Notes: a model not told the origin generated them from the sequence alone. 64,000 nt of DNA from Atriophallophorus winterbourni (GCA_013407085.1 JACCGJ010001620.1:1-64000), one strand, 5' to 3'; shown: positions 20,990 to 32,935, counted from the stretch's first letter. Numbers and translations are program-made.

Positions 20990-22625
20990 CGTATGAATTG
21001 ACAGCATGAAAATCTGCTGTGAAAACACCAATATACAAAGGTTGCTGTCGTTCACATGTAGCAAATTACAGGCCCGTTACGGTGCTCCCCTGCATCTCGA
21101 AAATGATGGAGCGCATCCTAACTGAGTTTATTGTGGCTCACCTTGAAACTGAAGGATGTTTATCAGCAGTGCAGCATGGGTTTCGCCTAAACAGATCTTG
21201 TGTCTCAAATTTATTCTTCACTTTGGACGATTAGACAACGTCTATTGACCTAGGATACTTGTTGTAGACTGACCACTACAATAACGTCCCACGAAGGTAG
21301 GAGAAAACGCACAGGAGAATGACGATTTATCGCGGTAGCCGAAACGTGTACGAAGATACAGAGGAGCAATCGCGGAACACGCGTGAACGGATACTAAATC
21401 AAGGTCAACTGTTTTTAGGTACAGTAAAACTAAGTTGTTACACACTCCGTTCACGCCTGTTATATTGAGGTATCAAAGGAATTCGATAAGGTCAACCACA
21501 GCCTGCTTCTGCGAATCTAGTGTAATATGGGATAACAGAAACCTTATTATCGTGGATAACGGATTATCTGCCCGATTAGCATGTGAGAGTCCGCATTGAT
21601 TGCGTTCTATCAAAAAGTAATAATGTCACCAGCGGCGTACCTAAAGGTTCAATGCTCGGGCCTATCCTTTTCTTGGTATACATAAATGATATGGCGCAGG
21701 TGGTACGATGTAAAATGGCACTTTTTGCTGATACCATAAAAAATGGAAGCAAATCCGATCGATTGAAGATTGTTTGATACTGCAAGAGAATTTGGATGAC
21801 CCGTATAACTGGTCTCAACGAAATCGATGGGTTTCAACATAAATAAATGTACAATGTTACAACCTGGCCGGCAATACGAGCATATATATAATCTTGGACA
21901 TGAAAACTTGACTTGGACCAGCGCTGAGAAAGATCTCGGTATCTGGAATACTAATAACCCGAAATTGAGTATTCATTGCCAGAATGTGCTAAACATGGCA
22001 AGCGGTATTTTGGGTATGCAGCGGAGAATACTTACATCCATCCGACAATAGAATAAACTATCTCAGTTTGGGCACCGTGGCTGCGTAAAGACTTTGAAAT
22101 GCTTTATAAAATTTCCCAGCGGGCGACGAAGCTACTTGATGAGATGTAGCACATATATTACGATCAGCGAATGGTCATGCCGGGATTGACAGACTTTGCA
22201 CAAAGGAGAGTAAGGAGCAACATGATCCTTACATATAAAATACTGCGGATGGAAAATCACCCTCTCGGCTAATTGATAAAAGTTAGTTCCCCTAAGAATA
22301 CACGGAGTCACTCAAGTTGTCTCATTATGCCGCAATCAAGACTCGATTGTAGACGTCATTTCTTCTCGGTGCATATTTGCTTTCTGTGGAATTCACTATC
22401 ACTGCATATTGTGAACGCTCTTACGATCCTTGATTTCAAATCGAACCTGGATGCTTATATCAAACAGCACTCCACAATCGACCCTGTATATAGATCGCAT
22501 ATGAACCAACACAAACCAAACACCTCAATAGAATTTTGTTTGTATCCTTAGTTTTTATAGCTGTCTTCCAATGGTGCATGTAAAGCCATTGCTTTTTTTC
22601 AAAATAAAATCTTGATTCTTGATTC
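20990..22625 (+). mobile_element. CR1-like element, 5'-truncated, with TTGATTC tail (unit A)
   Basis: Pieces of the reverse transcriptase follow in order: TPIYKGCCRSHVANYRPVTV and VQHGFRLNRSCVSNLFFTLD, then TSGVPKGSMLGPILFLVYIND with ALFADT instead of FADD, MGFNINKCTML, DLGIWN, and the C-terminal FSVHICFLWNSLSLHIV and FKSNLDAYI. Stops and frame changes lie between them. It ends in AATAAAATCTTGATTCTTGATTCT, shown here as its CR1-type short tandem tail. It sits between the gypsy RT piece and the gypsy integrase, probably as an insertion in that element. Confidence 0.82.
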
Positions 22626-23720
22626 TAGAAAAGCATTGCTCAAAGTTATGCTTATGGACCAAATAGAAACGTTTGTCAGAGAATGTCACAGGTGTTTCAT
22701 GACTGCCAAAATGCCTCCCAAATGTGACCAAAGCTCATTGCCAATGCCAGAAGGCAAATGGTTGCGAATCTATGTTGATTTTGCAGGTCCAGTGGAAAGT
22801 ATATATTACTTCATCGTCATTGATGTGTATTCGAATTAGCCCGAAGTGTTTCCAATAAGAGTTGCTTTAACTCAATCGGTGCTAAGCAGTTTGAAAAATA
22901 TATTCACGAAGTTTGGAATACACGAGACCATTGTGACCGACCAGGGCTCACAATTAACAGCTACAGAGTTCGAGCAGTTTAGCGGCACATGGGAATAAAA
23001 CATGTATGCGCACCCGCCTACAACCCTCAGTCAAACGGACAGGTTGATAGAGTGGGCATATTAAAACAAACAAAAGCCAAAACAAAGTTAAATGGAATAT
23101 GCCACGACTTCTTGTAGACATTCTTGTTCTCTTACATATTAACACCAATACATGCCATAACAGATGGTAGGTCACAAGTGGAAGTATTTTTGGGGAGGAA
23201 GCTAAGGCTCATAGTTGAAGCCTTGAAACCAGTAACTGTGCGACATCGGCGATATAATTACATGATGGAAGTTATGTTTAACGAGCATCATGGTGCAAGA
23301 AAGAGATCATTTAACTTTGTGGATCGAGTTTATCTACGAGACATGCGATAAAGTAGGGAGAAAGGGTACCAGGAGCAATAGTGAAGAGAGTTGGAACAGT
23401 CAGATAAAATGTACAAGTCGGCTAACTAATATGGTCACGCAATATCACTACGAAACGGTAACGTGAAGAATGCAAATCTATTATCAGATATTGTTCCAGT
23501 AGAAATCCTTACTGACGCAGAGATCAGACCACAAAATTTAAACGAAATACCCAACAAGGCGCCACTTAAAACCCGCCGTTTTACAGCCCGCACGGAGCCA
23601 TTTATCAGCTCTTTATCTATGAACCCGCAATACCCGAGAAGAGGTCGAAGCGTCTATGTCTACAGTTCAAATGATAGGGGTGCAACTTGTCAAGTAGATC
23701 CTTATAAGTGAGGAAATGGT
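22626..23720 (+). mobile_element. Ty3/gypsy-like integrase fragment (unit A)
   Basis: Reading on the plus strand: half of the zinc finger (ETFVRECHRC), then the catalytic core with YVDFAGPVESIYYFIVIDVYSN, a stop in place of the usual Trp (TAG, 22837-22839), PEVFPIRVALTQSVLSSLK, TIVTDQGSQLTATEFEQF and PAYNPQSNGQVDRVG. The first two acidic residues of the D-D-E triad are visible, but the Glu position reads Asp in QVDR. A frameshift follows, then the C-terminal region (VEVFLGRKLRLIVEAL, FNFVDRVYLRDMR). It is dead. Unit B has the first two-thirds at 59241-59713. Confidence 0.82.
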
Positions 23721-23954
23721 GACCTTCACCATTTTCGTTGCTCTCCGCTGAACTTTCTCGAGAATAGCTTTTTCTCATTAAGATGATGGGTAGATGGCAG
23801 GCCATTTTCAAGTAGAGACCTGATATATGAAACATAGATTATCTCGAAAATATCCGAAGTCAGCACTAAAATAGTTCACCGTACGCCCATAACATACGAT
23901 TAGCGGCGAGTGCTATACGAGAGGTTTCCGCGTTTGTCTTCAACGAGTCCGACA

Positions 23955-24185
23955 CAAGTAATTCAAAGCAATTCAAAGGCTTAATGGTCTAAATAGCAAA
24001 TACTTTACAGTAACAATAGATTAATAATATATAGGGAATGCATAAAAACTACACGAAAGTTTTATCAATAGGTAAAGCCAGCCTATGTATTCAGGTGCGA
24101 GTTTGGATTTGGTCAACATATACTTGTCAAGTTCAGCCTTGAACATGTTTAGGTTTGATGCACAAATGATATGTGACGGCAGAGA
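23955..24185 (-). mobile_element. CR1-like 3' end, minus strand
   Basis: The minus strand encodes the C-terminal ICASNLNMFKAELDKYMLTKSKLAP-like tail of a CR1 reverse transcriptase and its 3' UTR; the same sequence is at 46257-46470. It is followed on the plus strand by an AAG microsatellite (24186-24207). Absent from unit B. Confidence 0.65.
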
Positions 24186-24207
24186 TAAGAAGAAGAAGAA
24201 GAAGAAA
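24186..24207 (+). repeat. (AAG)n microsatellite
   Basis: About seven AAG units next to the truncated CR1 3' end at 23955-24185. Confidence 0.85.
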
Positions 24208-24239
24208 ACTTTATTCGTTGAAACGAATTTTCAGTTAAT

Positions 24240-25310
24240 CATATCATATAAAACGAACTCAGACAGTAAGGAAGAACCTTGAACAATTTGATTTATAGAG
24301 TTCAATAATTAACTTGTAGCCATGAGATCTGTTACCACTTGATTCTTGCCGGTGAAAAAGGTGTTCAGGTGGATGATCCACCGTATGCAGAATGCTGATC
24401 TGCAGGATAAAGTCAATCCTGACACCACGGTTCGAAAAGTCAAATAGGTCCAGAGTTGCAATCCTCTCCTCGTATGGCCTGTTGTTTAGTTCGGTCAACA
24501 TTTTTGTAGCGCGGTGTTATACGTGTTGAATCAAGGTCATGTCCTTTTGTAACCTTGGGGACCATGATTGAACAGCCTACTCCATTGTTGGACTGATATT
24601 GGTGTTCATTACCCGTAGGAGTATCTGCTTTGTGAAGCTACCGTAGATCCTTCTGAGCACTGCTAAGATTTGGTAGGACTTTTTGTATACCACAGAGCAC
24701 TGCCGTGAAGACTTCAAGTAACTATTATCCACACACCCAGGTCTTTCTTTTCCGTAGCCAATGAAAGATGCTGAGATCCCATAGGGTATGCGAATTCGAA
24801 GGATTTACCGACGTTTAACATTTTACTTTGTAACTTCTACTGAGTTGAATAGAGTCCCATCAACTATAACCCTGATTACTCTACCAGTCAAGTAATCCTG
24901 TATCCAGGCCAATAATCGTCAGCCCAGCCCGAGCAGTTCCAATTTCTGTAGCAGTATGTTGTGGTACACCCAGATGTCTCTCACATTTTACAGACTTGAT
25001 AGAATTACCGTCAAGAATGTACGTCCGCATAATGGAACCAGGTCCTTTGTAGATAGCTGCACACTTCGTTGGATTTATTGGTAATGGCCAGTGGTTTGAC
25101 CAGTCTAGTATCTGATTTAATTTCCTGTGTAAGACTTCCCCGTCAGCACTTATACCAACCGCGCCCCACATTTTAGGTCGTCAGCAAAAAGCAAACAGTT
25201 TACATTCAATACGTTGGGCAGATCATTAACAAACACTTTGAACAAAAATGGTTCGAGAACTGAACCCTGTGATTAAGCATGACGTGGCCAGCGTAACATT
25301 GGATGGGATT
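24240..25310 (-). mobile_element. CR1-like reverse-transcriptase C-terminal region, rearranged (unit A)
   Basis: From 25171 downward the minus strand reads GEVLHRKLNQILDWSNHWPLPINPTKC, just after a damaged FADD box, then SVKCERHLGV. It is followed by an out-of-order piece of the palm (LLQKLELLGL, LLAWIQDYLTGRVIRV), then a thumb/C-terminal part at 24259-24800 (KDLGVW, RPYEERIATLDLFDFSNRGV). The order shows an internal rearrangement before the unit was duplicated, since unit B shares it (59720-60680). Confidence 0.7.
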
Positions 25311-25739
25311 CAATTTTCCTCCACTTGGTTAACTCTTCCGTTGATGAAATCTTCGATGTCCCAGTGTGTGAAATCAAGGAATAAAGCAATTTATGTGTAA
25401 GCAATTAAATAGTTGTGACAATATTTTCCAGTTATTTAGTCCATATTTCAATTCGATGTGCGAAATCGCGTAGTGGATTGTCAGATCATTTTGATCTCAC
25501 AGCATATATAAATTTTCTTCTTTATTTTGATCCATTCTACAAAAATAACTAACTGGGTTTGACTGAAAGTTTTCCAGTTCGAAGTTGTTGAATAAATTTA
25601 AAATAGTGTAAAATAACTGACTAATTTTATACATCTTAGCATTTACCAAGATGTACACTTGATCACCGACTCTAAATTATTAGTAATTTACTCCAGTTTG
25701 TGAGTTTAAATTGATCTTCTGGAAATCGTTTCATCTTTC
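25311..25739. other. AT-rich stretch, nothing recognised
   Basis: No coding frame, repeat or RNA signal that I can support. It is copied nearly unchanged at about 60.68-61.10 kb. Confidence 0.4.
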
Positions 25740-26261
25740 TGGTCGAAGTATAGGTTGAGAAGACTTACTGGCGTCGGGCTGACTCATTTCAATTGAAACA
25801 CACGACGGATGATGCGACGTTTGCTCTAGCGACCCGTCTTGCTGTGCCATCGTGTCATGGTCAGCACATCATGACTAGAAGATAGCGATTCATGACTTGC
25901 TAGTTCGACCTCAAACGAAAAAATGTGCGCGATTCGTGCTACAAACCGCAACCTTCAACCACAGTCTTAATCTGATAATCTAGTTGAATGATTCACTTCC
26001 GTCGATTCAGCACTGTGTTGCCATCCAGCCGATCCAGCAAATGCGTACGTAAACTATATTTGAGAAGACGTACGAGCGTCTGGCTGACTAATCTACAATG
26101 AAACGTACGCTCGCTAATGCGTCGTTTACTCTAGCAACCCGCCTTGCTGTGCTATCGTGTCAAGGTCAGCACATCAAGCTAGCGATCCATGACTTGCTAG
26201 CTAGATATTAAAAACAAAAATGTGTACAATTCACACTTCAAACCACAGCCCTCGTGTTTTA
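25740..26261 (+). repeat. Two diverged ~305-bp direct repeats
   Basis: The segment starting near 25750 (TTGAGAAGACTTACTGGCGT) recurs near 26058 (TTGAGAAGACGTACGAGCGT). Both share 'gctgactaat/gctgactcat', a 'cttgctgtg' box, 'ggtcagcacatca', 'catgacttgctag' and 'cacttcaaaccacag'-like ends. The pair is copied in unit B at about 61.10-61.61 kb. Confidence 0.6.
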
Positions 26262-26405
26262 TGCCACTGTTGGATACAGTATACAAGCGCAACTTGTTTA
26301 CCATTATTCCACTGTTTCAAGCGCATGTGGATCCTGACCCTTCTGTCCCTACCTGATGGGTGCAAATAGCACAAAACCGCGCGTGGGGTGTGTGTGTGTG
26401 TGTGA
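26262..26405 (+). repeat. Smα-like repeat with degenerate hammerhead, copy 1
   Basis: Runs from 'ttttatgccactgttgg' to a (TG)n end. The hammerhead remnant is at 26353-26385: CTGATGG, stem II GTGC/GCAC with AAATA loop, then AAAAC. A9 and G12 of the core are both changed, so it should be inactive. The stem, loop and spacing match the schistosome Sα hammerhead in style. Confidence 0.6.
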
Positions 26406-26434
26406 TGGAGATGTATGCAAATGAGCTTCTATAT

Positions 26435-26660
26435 TCATGGTCATGGGTTCGAAACCCAGTCTACATGATGGGGCTCATGTGATTGAACAGGTTGGTCGTA
26501 ACAACCTTATCCAACATTGGCATACAAGCGCAACTTGTTTACCATTCTTCTACTGTTTCAAGCGTATGCAGTTCCTGATTCATCTGCCCCTACCTGATGA
26601 GTGCAAACAGCACGTAGCTGATCGTGAGGTGCGTGTGATGACAATGCATGCAAATGAGCT
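26435..26660 (+). repeat. Smα-like SINE repeat: B-box plus degenerate hammerhead, copy 2
   Basis: GGGTTCGAAACCC at about 26446-26458 is a perfect tRNA T-arm / pol III B-box. About 140 bp further on is a hammerhead remnant: CTGATGA (26594-26600), stem II GTGC/GCAC closing AAACA, then GTAGC where GAAAC is expected. B-box plus hammerhead is the reported make-up of schistosome Sα SINE-like elements. Absent from unit B, where a deletion removed it. Confidence 0.55.
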
Positions 26661-26699
26661 TTTTGACCTCCTAGTTATATTTTGATGGCTGTACGAATT

Positions 26700-28385
26700 T
26701 AGTTTCGGATCTACTTGCATCGAAATAACGGGTTCTCTGCATTTATAGCCATCTTCTCGGAAAGTTCTCTGGCGGTTGTGAGACGAGATGTTGTAGTTCT
26801 AGTGCATTTTCTTGCTGAGTCTTTCCTAGTTCGAATTATCCTTAAATTTTACTGAGGATTCCTGGAATCCATCTGATTTTTCACCACTGTAATCTTTGGC
26901 CAGGATATTTTTCCGGTTGTGAAGCTTCTGAGAATTGTCCTGTGGCGTTGATTAAACCGATCTTCCATTTCACGCTTTCTTGCGTTGCTGCATGTTTTGA
27001 GGTATAACATGAGGTCACATGTTCTTTTTTATGTTTCATCAAAAGTGCAAATGTCGACATTCCACCTGGCGCTTGTATTTGGAGAGACTCTGTAGAGGAT
27101 TAGGAATCTATGCAAAGCAGTATCCATACTCGTATCCCCCTCCGTTTGATCATCGATCTCTTGGATATGTCCACGAATCTTTCTACGTGATCATTTGATT
27201 GCGGATAGTATGGCAGTGTATGGATATGTTTTATGCCACTTTGTTAACAGAACTGCAAGAATTTCGCGGAACTGAGATGAATCCCGTTTTTGTGACTAAA
27301 GTCTCCGGACAGCCGAATCGTGGAAAGATTTCTTGGAATTTCTTGATTGTTGACCTGATTGTAGCGCTTGTCATGGGAAGCACCTCAGGCCATTTACTTT
27401 ATCAGTCTACAATTAGAAAATAGGATGTTTCAACGAAGGGTCCAGAAACATCGAGATGGATCCCTTACCGGGCTAGCTTTGGGGTCGGTCACGAATGTAG
27501 TTTGCATTTCATCGGCGATTTTAAGTTCGATTGAACTTTGTAACATGAACAAGTAATAGTCTCAATATGCGAGTCCTTAAACGACCAATAGACGTAATAT
27601 CGGGCCCGGGACTTCATTCGGTTGATTCAAAGTGCTTCGAAACCTCATTTTGTAATGTTTGGGGGATAACCACACGATTTGCAAATATTAGGCATTCGTC
27701 CACAGTAGACAATTCATGACGACGCTTCCGAAATCTTTGGAGCTCAGCATCTTCGACGGTTTTAGGGTCAGCTGGATCTGTGTCCTTAGCACACTCGTTG
27801 GAGTAAAGGGTCCTCTAGTGTTGCTTGTTAACTGGTTTGCTCAGTGATGTATATGCGACTACTTATCTGACATCTAGCTCCAAATTTGCTTGGGCCACAG
27901 TTTATTCATCCTTTTTGTTTACTTTCCCTATCAAACGTGAGAGTATTGTTCACCATGTCTGTAACCTGTTATCCTTATACACCAGAATAACATTTTTTGA
28001 GGCTAAAACAGCTTGTGGATTGTGATCGGTCAGCAGTGTGTACGTTCGCCCGTGTGGCATTTAGTGGAATTTCTGTACGGAAAAGATGATAGCTAGTGAT
28101 TCCTTCTCAATTTGACCGTAGTTTTGTTCTGCCGGGATTAGAGATCGCTAGCATTAGCAACAACGTTTTGAATTCCTTCAGGGAAAACGTGATATGACGG
28201 CTCCAATCCCATAGCTGAATACGTATGATGCCACTTCGATGGGCAATTTAGGTTCTAGGTGTGTAAAAAGAAGGTTCGAAGTCAAGACTGCATTGATTCT
28301 ATCAAACGCGTTTGTAGCCTTACCTAAGTACGATTACGTGATATCTTGATTAAACAGGTCGTCTAAAGTGAGCAGTCACAAACAA
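26700..28385 (-). mobile_element. Ty3/gypsy-like RNase H-integrase fragment (unit A)
   Basis: Read on the minus strand, from high to low coordinates: RNase H (AEQNYGQIEKESLAIIFSVQ, LLTDHN at about 28.02 kb, RLQTW), the linker DTDPADPKTVEDAELQRFRK and integrase zinc-finger leader RVVIPQTLQNEV at 27.65-27.80 kb, a decayed integrase core at 27.05-27.55 kb, and a C-terminal FTTGK...AKDYSGEKSDGFQESS-like region near 26.87-26.95 kb. Stops and shifts abound. It is a different gypsy family or orientation from 22626-23720. Unit B keeps a shorter copy at 61765-62940; another copy is at 49450-50400. Confidence 0.68.
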
Positions 28386-28960
28386 GTTGTTACTAACTCT
28401 TAGCCAAAATGTCAAGAACTTGTATGTCTCTTTTGCAAACGTCGTTGTAATGCAAGTGCGGTCTGCCAAATAATTGATTTCTTGATTTTAACTCACCATA
28501 GAGTAGATCTTTTGAATAAGACCATTTACCATCCCGTAAAAATGACCCTGTCGACGTAGACTTCGCTTTCGGAGAAGGGTGGACATTATCTGAATACCAG
28601 CTTTAGAAAGCATTTCAGCATTCGTTAACCTGTTAATCCACTATATGGTCAAGATACGCCGGATGCTTCGTAAATGATAAACATTTAGCTCCCATTCGTA
28701 TATTGTGTGAATGGTCTAGGTTTCTCTGCCATAAAATAAAGCATTTATTATGCACGCGTTGTATACCATCAGCTCCGCATTTACCGTCAACTTGCGGTTG
28801 ACCCAGATAGGAGAGTGCAATCAACCAAAACAGCAACTGCACTTCCAATCCGCTTATCAATCACCGTGTCAAGCGAGAGGTTATCCGCAATGGTTATACC
28901 AAGATATGTGAAACGATGTACTGGTTCAAGCTGACATTTTTAAACGGTGCCGATGTGAGG
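28386..28960 (-). mobile_element. RTE-like C-terminal domain remnant (unit A)
   Basis: Minus-strand fragments in two or three frames read FTYLGITIADNLSLDTVIDKRI, ALFYGRETWTIH-like, RRILTIKWINRLTN-like, and GELKSRN... in the order of an RTE-type C-terminal domain (YLGS, YGSETW, RWxDxVTNEEV, YGEL). Unit B has a copy at about 62.95-63.36 kb that lacks 28803-28982. Confidence 0.65.
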
Positions 28961-29099
28961 CGATACATTTTATTGACCAAGGACTTACATCTTGCTAATA
29001 CAGATTGTCAACCCAAATTCTTTGCATGGACACTGCTTTTATAGCACAAAGTTCGTTATTTCTAGAATGACAGTTACATTGAGTAAATTTCAAAAATCT

Positions 29100-29540
29100 C
29101 CCAAAAATCAATAGGGACAGTGACATACTGCATGGTTCGTCATATACTCATTGAGTTTAGAAGCAAAAATCCCCTTTTAATGCCATACTGTCATTAACAG
29201 ACCTGACATGTTTCCATATTTTAATATCATCGGCAAATAGTATCAAGTTGCATCCAATATCCTCTACTCTATTGTTCATATACACCAAGAATAGAAGAGG
29301 TCCATGCACCGAGCCTTGAGGAACTCCACTTTTGACGTCTATTCTGTTAGCCAAGGTGATGCCAACGGGAACTTGAAGGTGTCTATCCGTAAGATGGTCC
29401 CTTATACAATTCAGAAGGATTACCGTAATTCCCTATACTTCGAGCTTTTTAATTAAAATGTCATGGTCGATTCTATCGAAAGCTTTATAAATGTGGATTT
29501 AGCAAGCATGTACAGCCTCACCATCATCTATTGCCCTGAG
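29100..29540 (-). mobile_element. CR1-like reverse-transcriptase palm fragment (end of unit A)
   Basis: The minus strand reads SGVPQGSVHGPLLFLVYMNN and LILFADDIKIWKHVRSVNDS with the FADD box intact, preceded by HACLIHIYKAFDRIDHDILIKKLE in broken frames. The fragment repeats at 63485-63900 in unit B and, more diverged, at 51.7-52.1 kb. Confidence 0.78.
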
Positions 29541-31980
29541 GTTGAACTCCATCGTGCATGATATCTTTTCTTGGAAGTACAACTTGTCTTGGATGACAAA
29601 TTTGTTTACTTTTTTCCAAAATAGAATGCTTCCCAGCTGTCGCAAATCAATATTTCGTACCTTTAACCACTTACGAGTTCGGTTTCTTAGTTTAAATTCA
29701 AGGTTTTTTCTTGAGTTCCTGAGGTGAAATTCGTGGATTGAATTCTTGAGATTAGATATTAGCCTTACCCAAAACTCATGTACGTTGCATGTTTACGCAT
29801 GTTGATTAATCGTGCTTTTAAGAAAATCACTCAAATATATAATGTTGATCCGTCTAACTGTTTTACGGGCATCATTTGTTGTTACAGATTCAAACAGATA
29901 GTCAAACTGGATGACGACTTGATCACTTAGTCCCAGTGGGCTTTCGTAAGCAACGTTATCAATGTCGTGTTCATGTCTTATCAGAACGAGATCCGAGAAA
30001 AAGGTACTTCGGTTCGCCGGTACCGGATTTTACATGCAGCGTGGTTATAAAGAGAAATATCTTCCAACAACTCACTGAATGCGCGTTCGAGTGAGTGTTC
30101 TGGGTGAATGGTACTGATTGCAGATTTGGTAAATTGAAGTCACCCAGAATTAATAATCCAAAAGTGAATCTTGATGTCACCATGAGGATTCTGTCGAGTA
30201 GGGCCAGAATGTAAGTTTCCTGTGCAGACAGTGGGCAATATACTACTCCCAAAAAACAGCCTTCGCCGTTAAATAATCGGAATGAGAATCAGAGTGTATT
30301 CCCTAACAACATTTTTGGGCCCGTAATCTCTCGGCACAGAAAGTTTTTGCTATAAAACAAATCTTCTACTCCTCCTCTCGTTTTTAGATCATGGCGAATA
30401 AGTGACTTCCGGGTAATTCTAGTTCACTATATGTTTGGTAAGTCTGTAGCCACGTTTCAGTTAAAGGCGATGATGTCTGGTGAACATTTCGGAAAAGCTA
30501 TACGTCGTTCACCGATTTTGTTCCCTAAACATTGTGCGTTGGTGTAGATGCATTTCATAGTAGGTTTTCTCAACAGGGATGGGTTGCGGGAATGAAAGCT
30601 AGTGAAGTGCAGAATATCTGTTTGGCTGACTGCTCAAGGTTCGCTTTTGAAGGTTTTTTGCTTGCAAGGATGCCTGATAGTTTTGAGGTTGTACTATTTT
30701 AATACAGTGATCTATTGTGTTGGCTGCATTTGTTTCTGACAGGCCAACGTCAACTCCTGAATGACTTGGTGGTGTTTCTATTGAACTTTGTGGTGCATCT
30801 ATCTGTCCAATATGAAGTTTCGATGTGATTAGTCTAAGTTCTAGTGGCATTGGTCTGCGGCCATTTTACCAACGAGTTTTGACCGTGTTCAACATATATT
30901 CACTTCATAACTTTCGGGGTCTCCCAAAAGGATTAAACTTCTATCATCCACATGCTTCGTTTGGGATTGTTGCTGATTGCTTCGACCCTTTCCCACCAGG
31001 GCATAACACCACACCACTTTCTTGTAGTGGTCTCTGAACGCTTTCTACGCAGGAGAAAATCGGATAGTAAGATGTTTTCTAGATCCCATTCACAGTTGAC
31101 CGTGATTTTAATCAGCCTTGGATGGTCCAGATTTGACGAAGGAGGATTACGATTCAGTCGTATGAATGATATTGGTCTAACTGGCACCAAGTCCATGCTG
31201 CTGCACAACCTTCTCCATTCTATATTATGGTGCTTTAGCCTGTCCCCGAATAAGGTGGCACTCGTTCCCTTTACGTTGGTGCAAATCACACTTAGCATAT
31301 GGAGCAAATGTACACCGTGTCCCTGTCGCTTTAGCTGATTGTGGGACGTTTCAACTGCTTAACATCGAATACAAATCGTGTCCACTTTAGGACTATATTA
31401 CACCGTGAATTTTGGTTTCGAGCCTGAGGGTTTTTGCTGAACATTCAGATGAGCAGTTGGCTTTGGCTCCGTAACGTTTTGCGTACCGGGGATATTTTGG
31501 GCAGACAGGCCTTTAACAGTCGCATTTGTAAATGTATAAAACTCGAGTTTCATACCACACAATTGTAACCACAGTTACCAGTTTGTTATCCGGAGTAGAA
31601 CTAATAAATGGCTAGCTATAAAGTGAGTGTCTTGCGTCTGATTGACCATTCAGTGCTTGTGCTTGACTATGCTTGCAGTATTCATCATTCACTGGCTCTG
31701 AATGTGGTTTTATTCGGGCAGATAAATTGCCTCGGAGAATGAGCAACGGACCATATAAGACCTGAATCGCAGCGGAAAGAACTTGCAGATTTTCTTAAAC
31801 TGAAGATAGACGAGAACACGCAAATCGTTCCTAAGAGATCCGAACATGAACTTCGTTTTGTTGTCCGCAGCAGAACGAAAAATGGATAGTACTGAAGCGA
31901 ACAGCGTGGATGCAGGATAAAGCCAACAATGCTTCTAATACTTGGCAACATTTCCGTAGGTTACTCAACGAGGTGACTCC
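29541..31980 (-). mobile_element. CR1-like element: ORF1, linker and endonuclease remains (start of unit B)
   Basis: Minus strand, from high to low: ORF1 at 30933-31400 (LSVICTNVKGTSATLFGDRL, WRRLCSSMDLVPV, PRLIKITVNCEWDLENILLS), a linker frame at 30599-30850 (MPLELRLITSKLHIGQIDA), then endonuclease at 29.97-30.45 kb (MGVVYCPLS, FGLLILGDFNLPNLQS). ORF1 is the best preserved part. The element matches 6.5-9.5 kb in unit A, and the unit A/unit B boundary falls inside it. Confidence 0.68.
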
Positions 31981-32229
31981 ACTTATTCGAAAGGATAAGG
32001 AAGCGCGCCAATTGATGATGCTCTCAAAAATGGAACGCAAACCTAGGTTACTCTAAAATATTTTCGACGTCCAGTATGGTGAAAAACTCACTGAGAGCAC
32101 GTTGGATTTCGTAATGATCTCGCGATTTATTACTCCAAAATTCTCGTGCCAAAGGTCTAAGTGGAATGTTGTGAGTAATCAGTGAACTCAGGAATACATT
32201 GGGCGAAATTTTTCTAAATCCAGATATCG

Positions 32230-32780
32230 TCGCAAATGCTCAAACTAAATGTTAGAAAATTCACGGTTGCGGATGGCATTACACCGGATGTGCTCAGGTT
32301 CTGTCATCGTCAGCTTTGTGAACCGATTTCAAGCCTGTTCAACTATTCGTTGCTTAAGGGAGTGTTGCCAATAGATTGGAAGTCTGGCGGAATTACACCT
32401 ATCTTCAAAGGAGGCTGCAGATCAGACGCTGCAAATTATCATCCTACCACACAATGCCCTGTTATTAATTAGGTCATGGAAAACATAGTCTCAAAATAAT
32501 GGTTGCACACTTTGAATTGCTTAATTTGTTTGCGCCAGTGGAGCATGGATTTCGATCTCATCGCTCTTGTCTAATGAACCTTCTCATACCGTTAGACGGC
32601 TGGACGAAGGATTTGTATAGAAGTTATTGCATTCACGTCCGTAACTGAGACATTCCCATGCTTTTGACATAGTCAATCACCATCTGCTTCTTTAAAACGG
32701 ATACCTTTAAGAATATGTAATCCATACCTCTCATGGTTGTGCGACTACCTGTCAGATCGCCACGTCCGAGCTAAAGTAAA
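32230..32780 (+). mobile_element. CR1-like reverse-transcriptase fragment (unit B, left piece)
   Basis: GITPDVLRFCHRQLCEPISSLFN, DWKSGGITPIFKGGCRSDAANYHP, then stops, then VEHGFRSHRSCLMNLLIPLDGW-like in another frame. The last 393 bp (32388-32780) recur almost exactly at 33843-34236. The piece ends against an LTR at 32782. Confidence 0.75.
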
Positions 32781-32781
32781 A

Positions 32782-32935
32782 TGTGGAGTGGCTGTCAGCA
32801 TGAATACTCATTGTCCAATCAGAAGGCAGTAGCTGTCAGTATATCTATTTCTGTATTGTAATTCCCATGATGATTCATATGTTTGTTGACGTGTAGTGAA
32901 TACACATGTGTCGCACTGATCTTGACGTTTCTACA
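32782..32935 (+). repeat. 5' LTR of miniature element copy 1
   Basis: 154 bp, TG...CA ends, matches 33632-33783, 40616-40769 and 41384-41537. Confidence 0.88.

Larger units (their letters stand above)
20418..29640 (+). repeat. Near-identical long direct repeat, copy A
   Basis: Matches 57045-64000 almost base for base. Three segments are absent from the other copy: about 23085-24357, 26420-27215 and 28803-28982. Small differences are rare (for example 22497 versus 59126). The rest of the duplicated unit (6.5-20.4 kb) is clearly more diverged. Confidence 0.9.

Noticed and set aside
22612..23351. A live gypsy integrase
   Set aside because: A stop follows VIDVYSN, a frameshift occurs after VDRVG, and the triad Glu reads Asp.
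26045..26110. Hammerhead-like string CTGACTA ... GAAAC in the 305-bp repeat
   Set aside because: The core reads CUGACUA (G8 lost), there is no room for stem I, and stem II does not pair.
26446..26458. A tRNA gene
   Set aside because: A good T-arm/B-box is present, but acceptor, D and anticodon arms do not fold; it fits a SINE head better.
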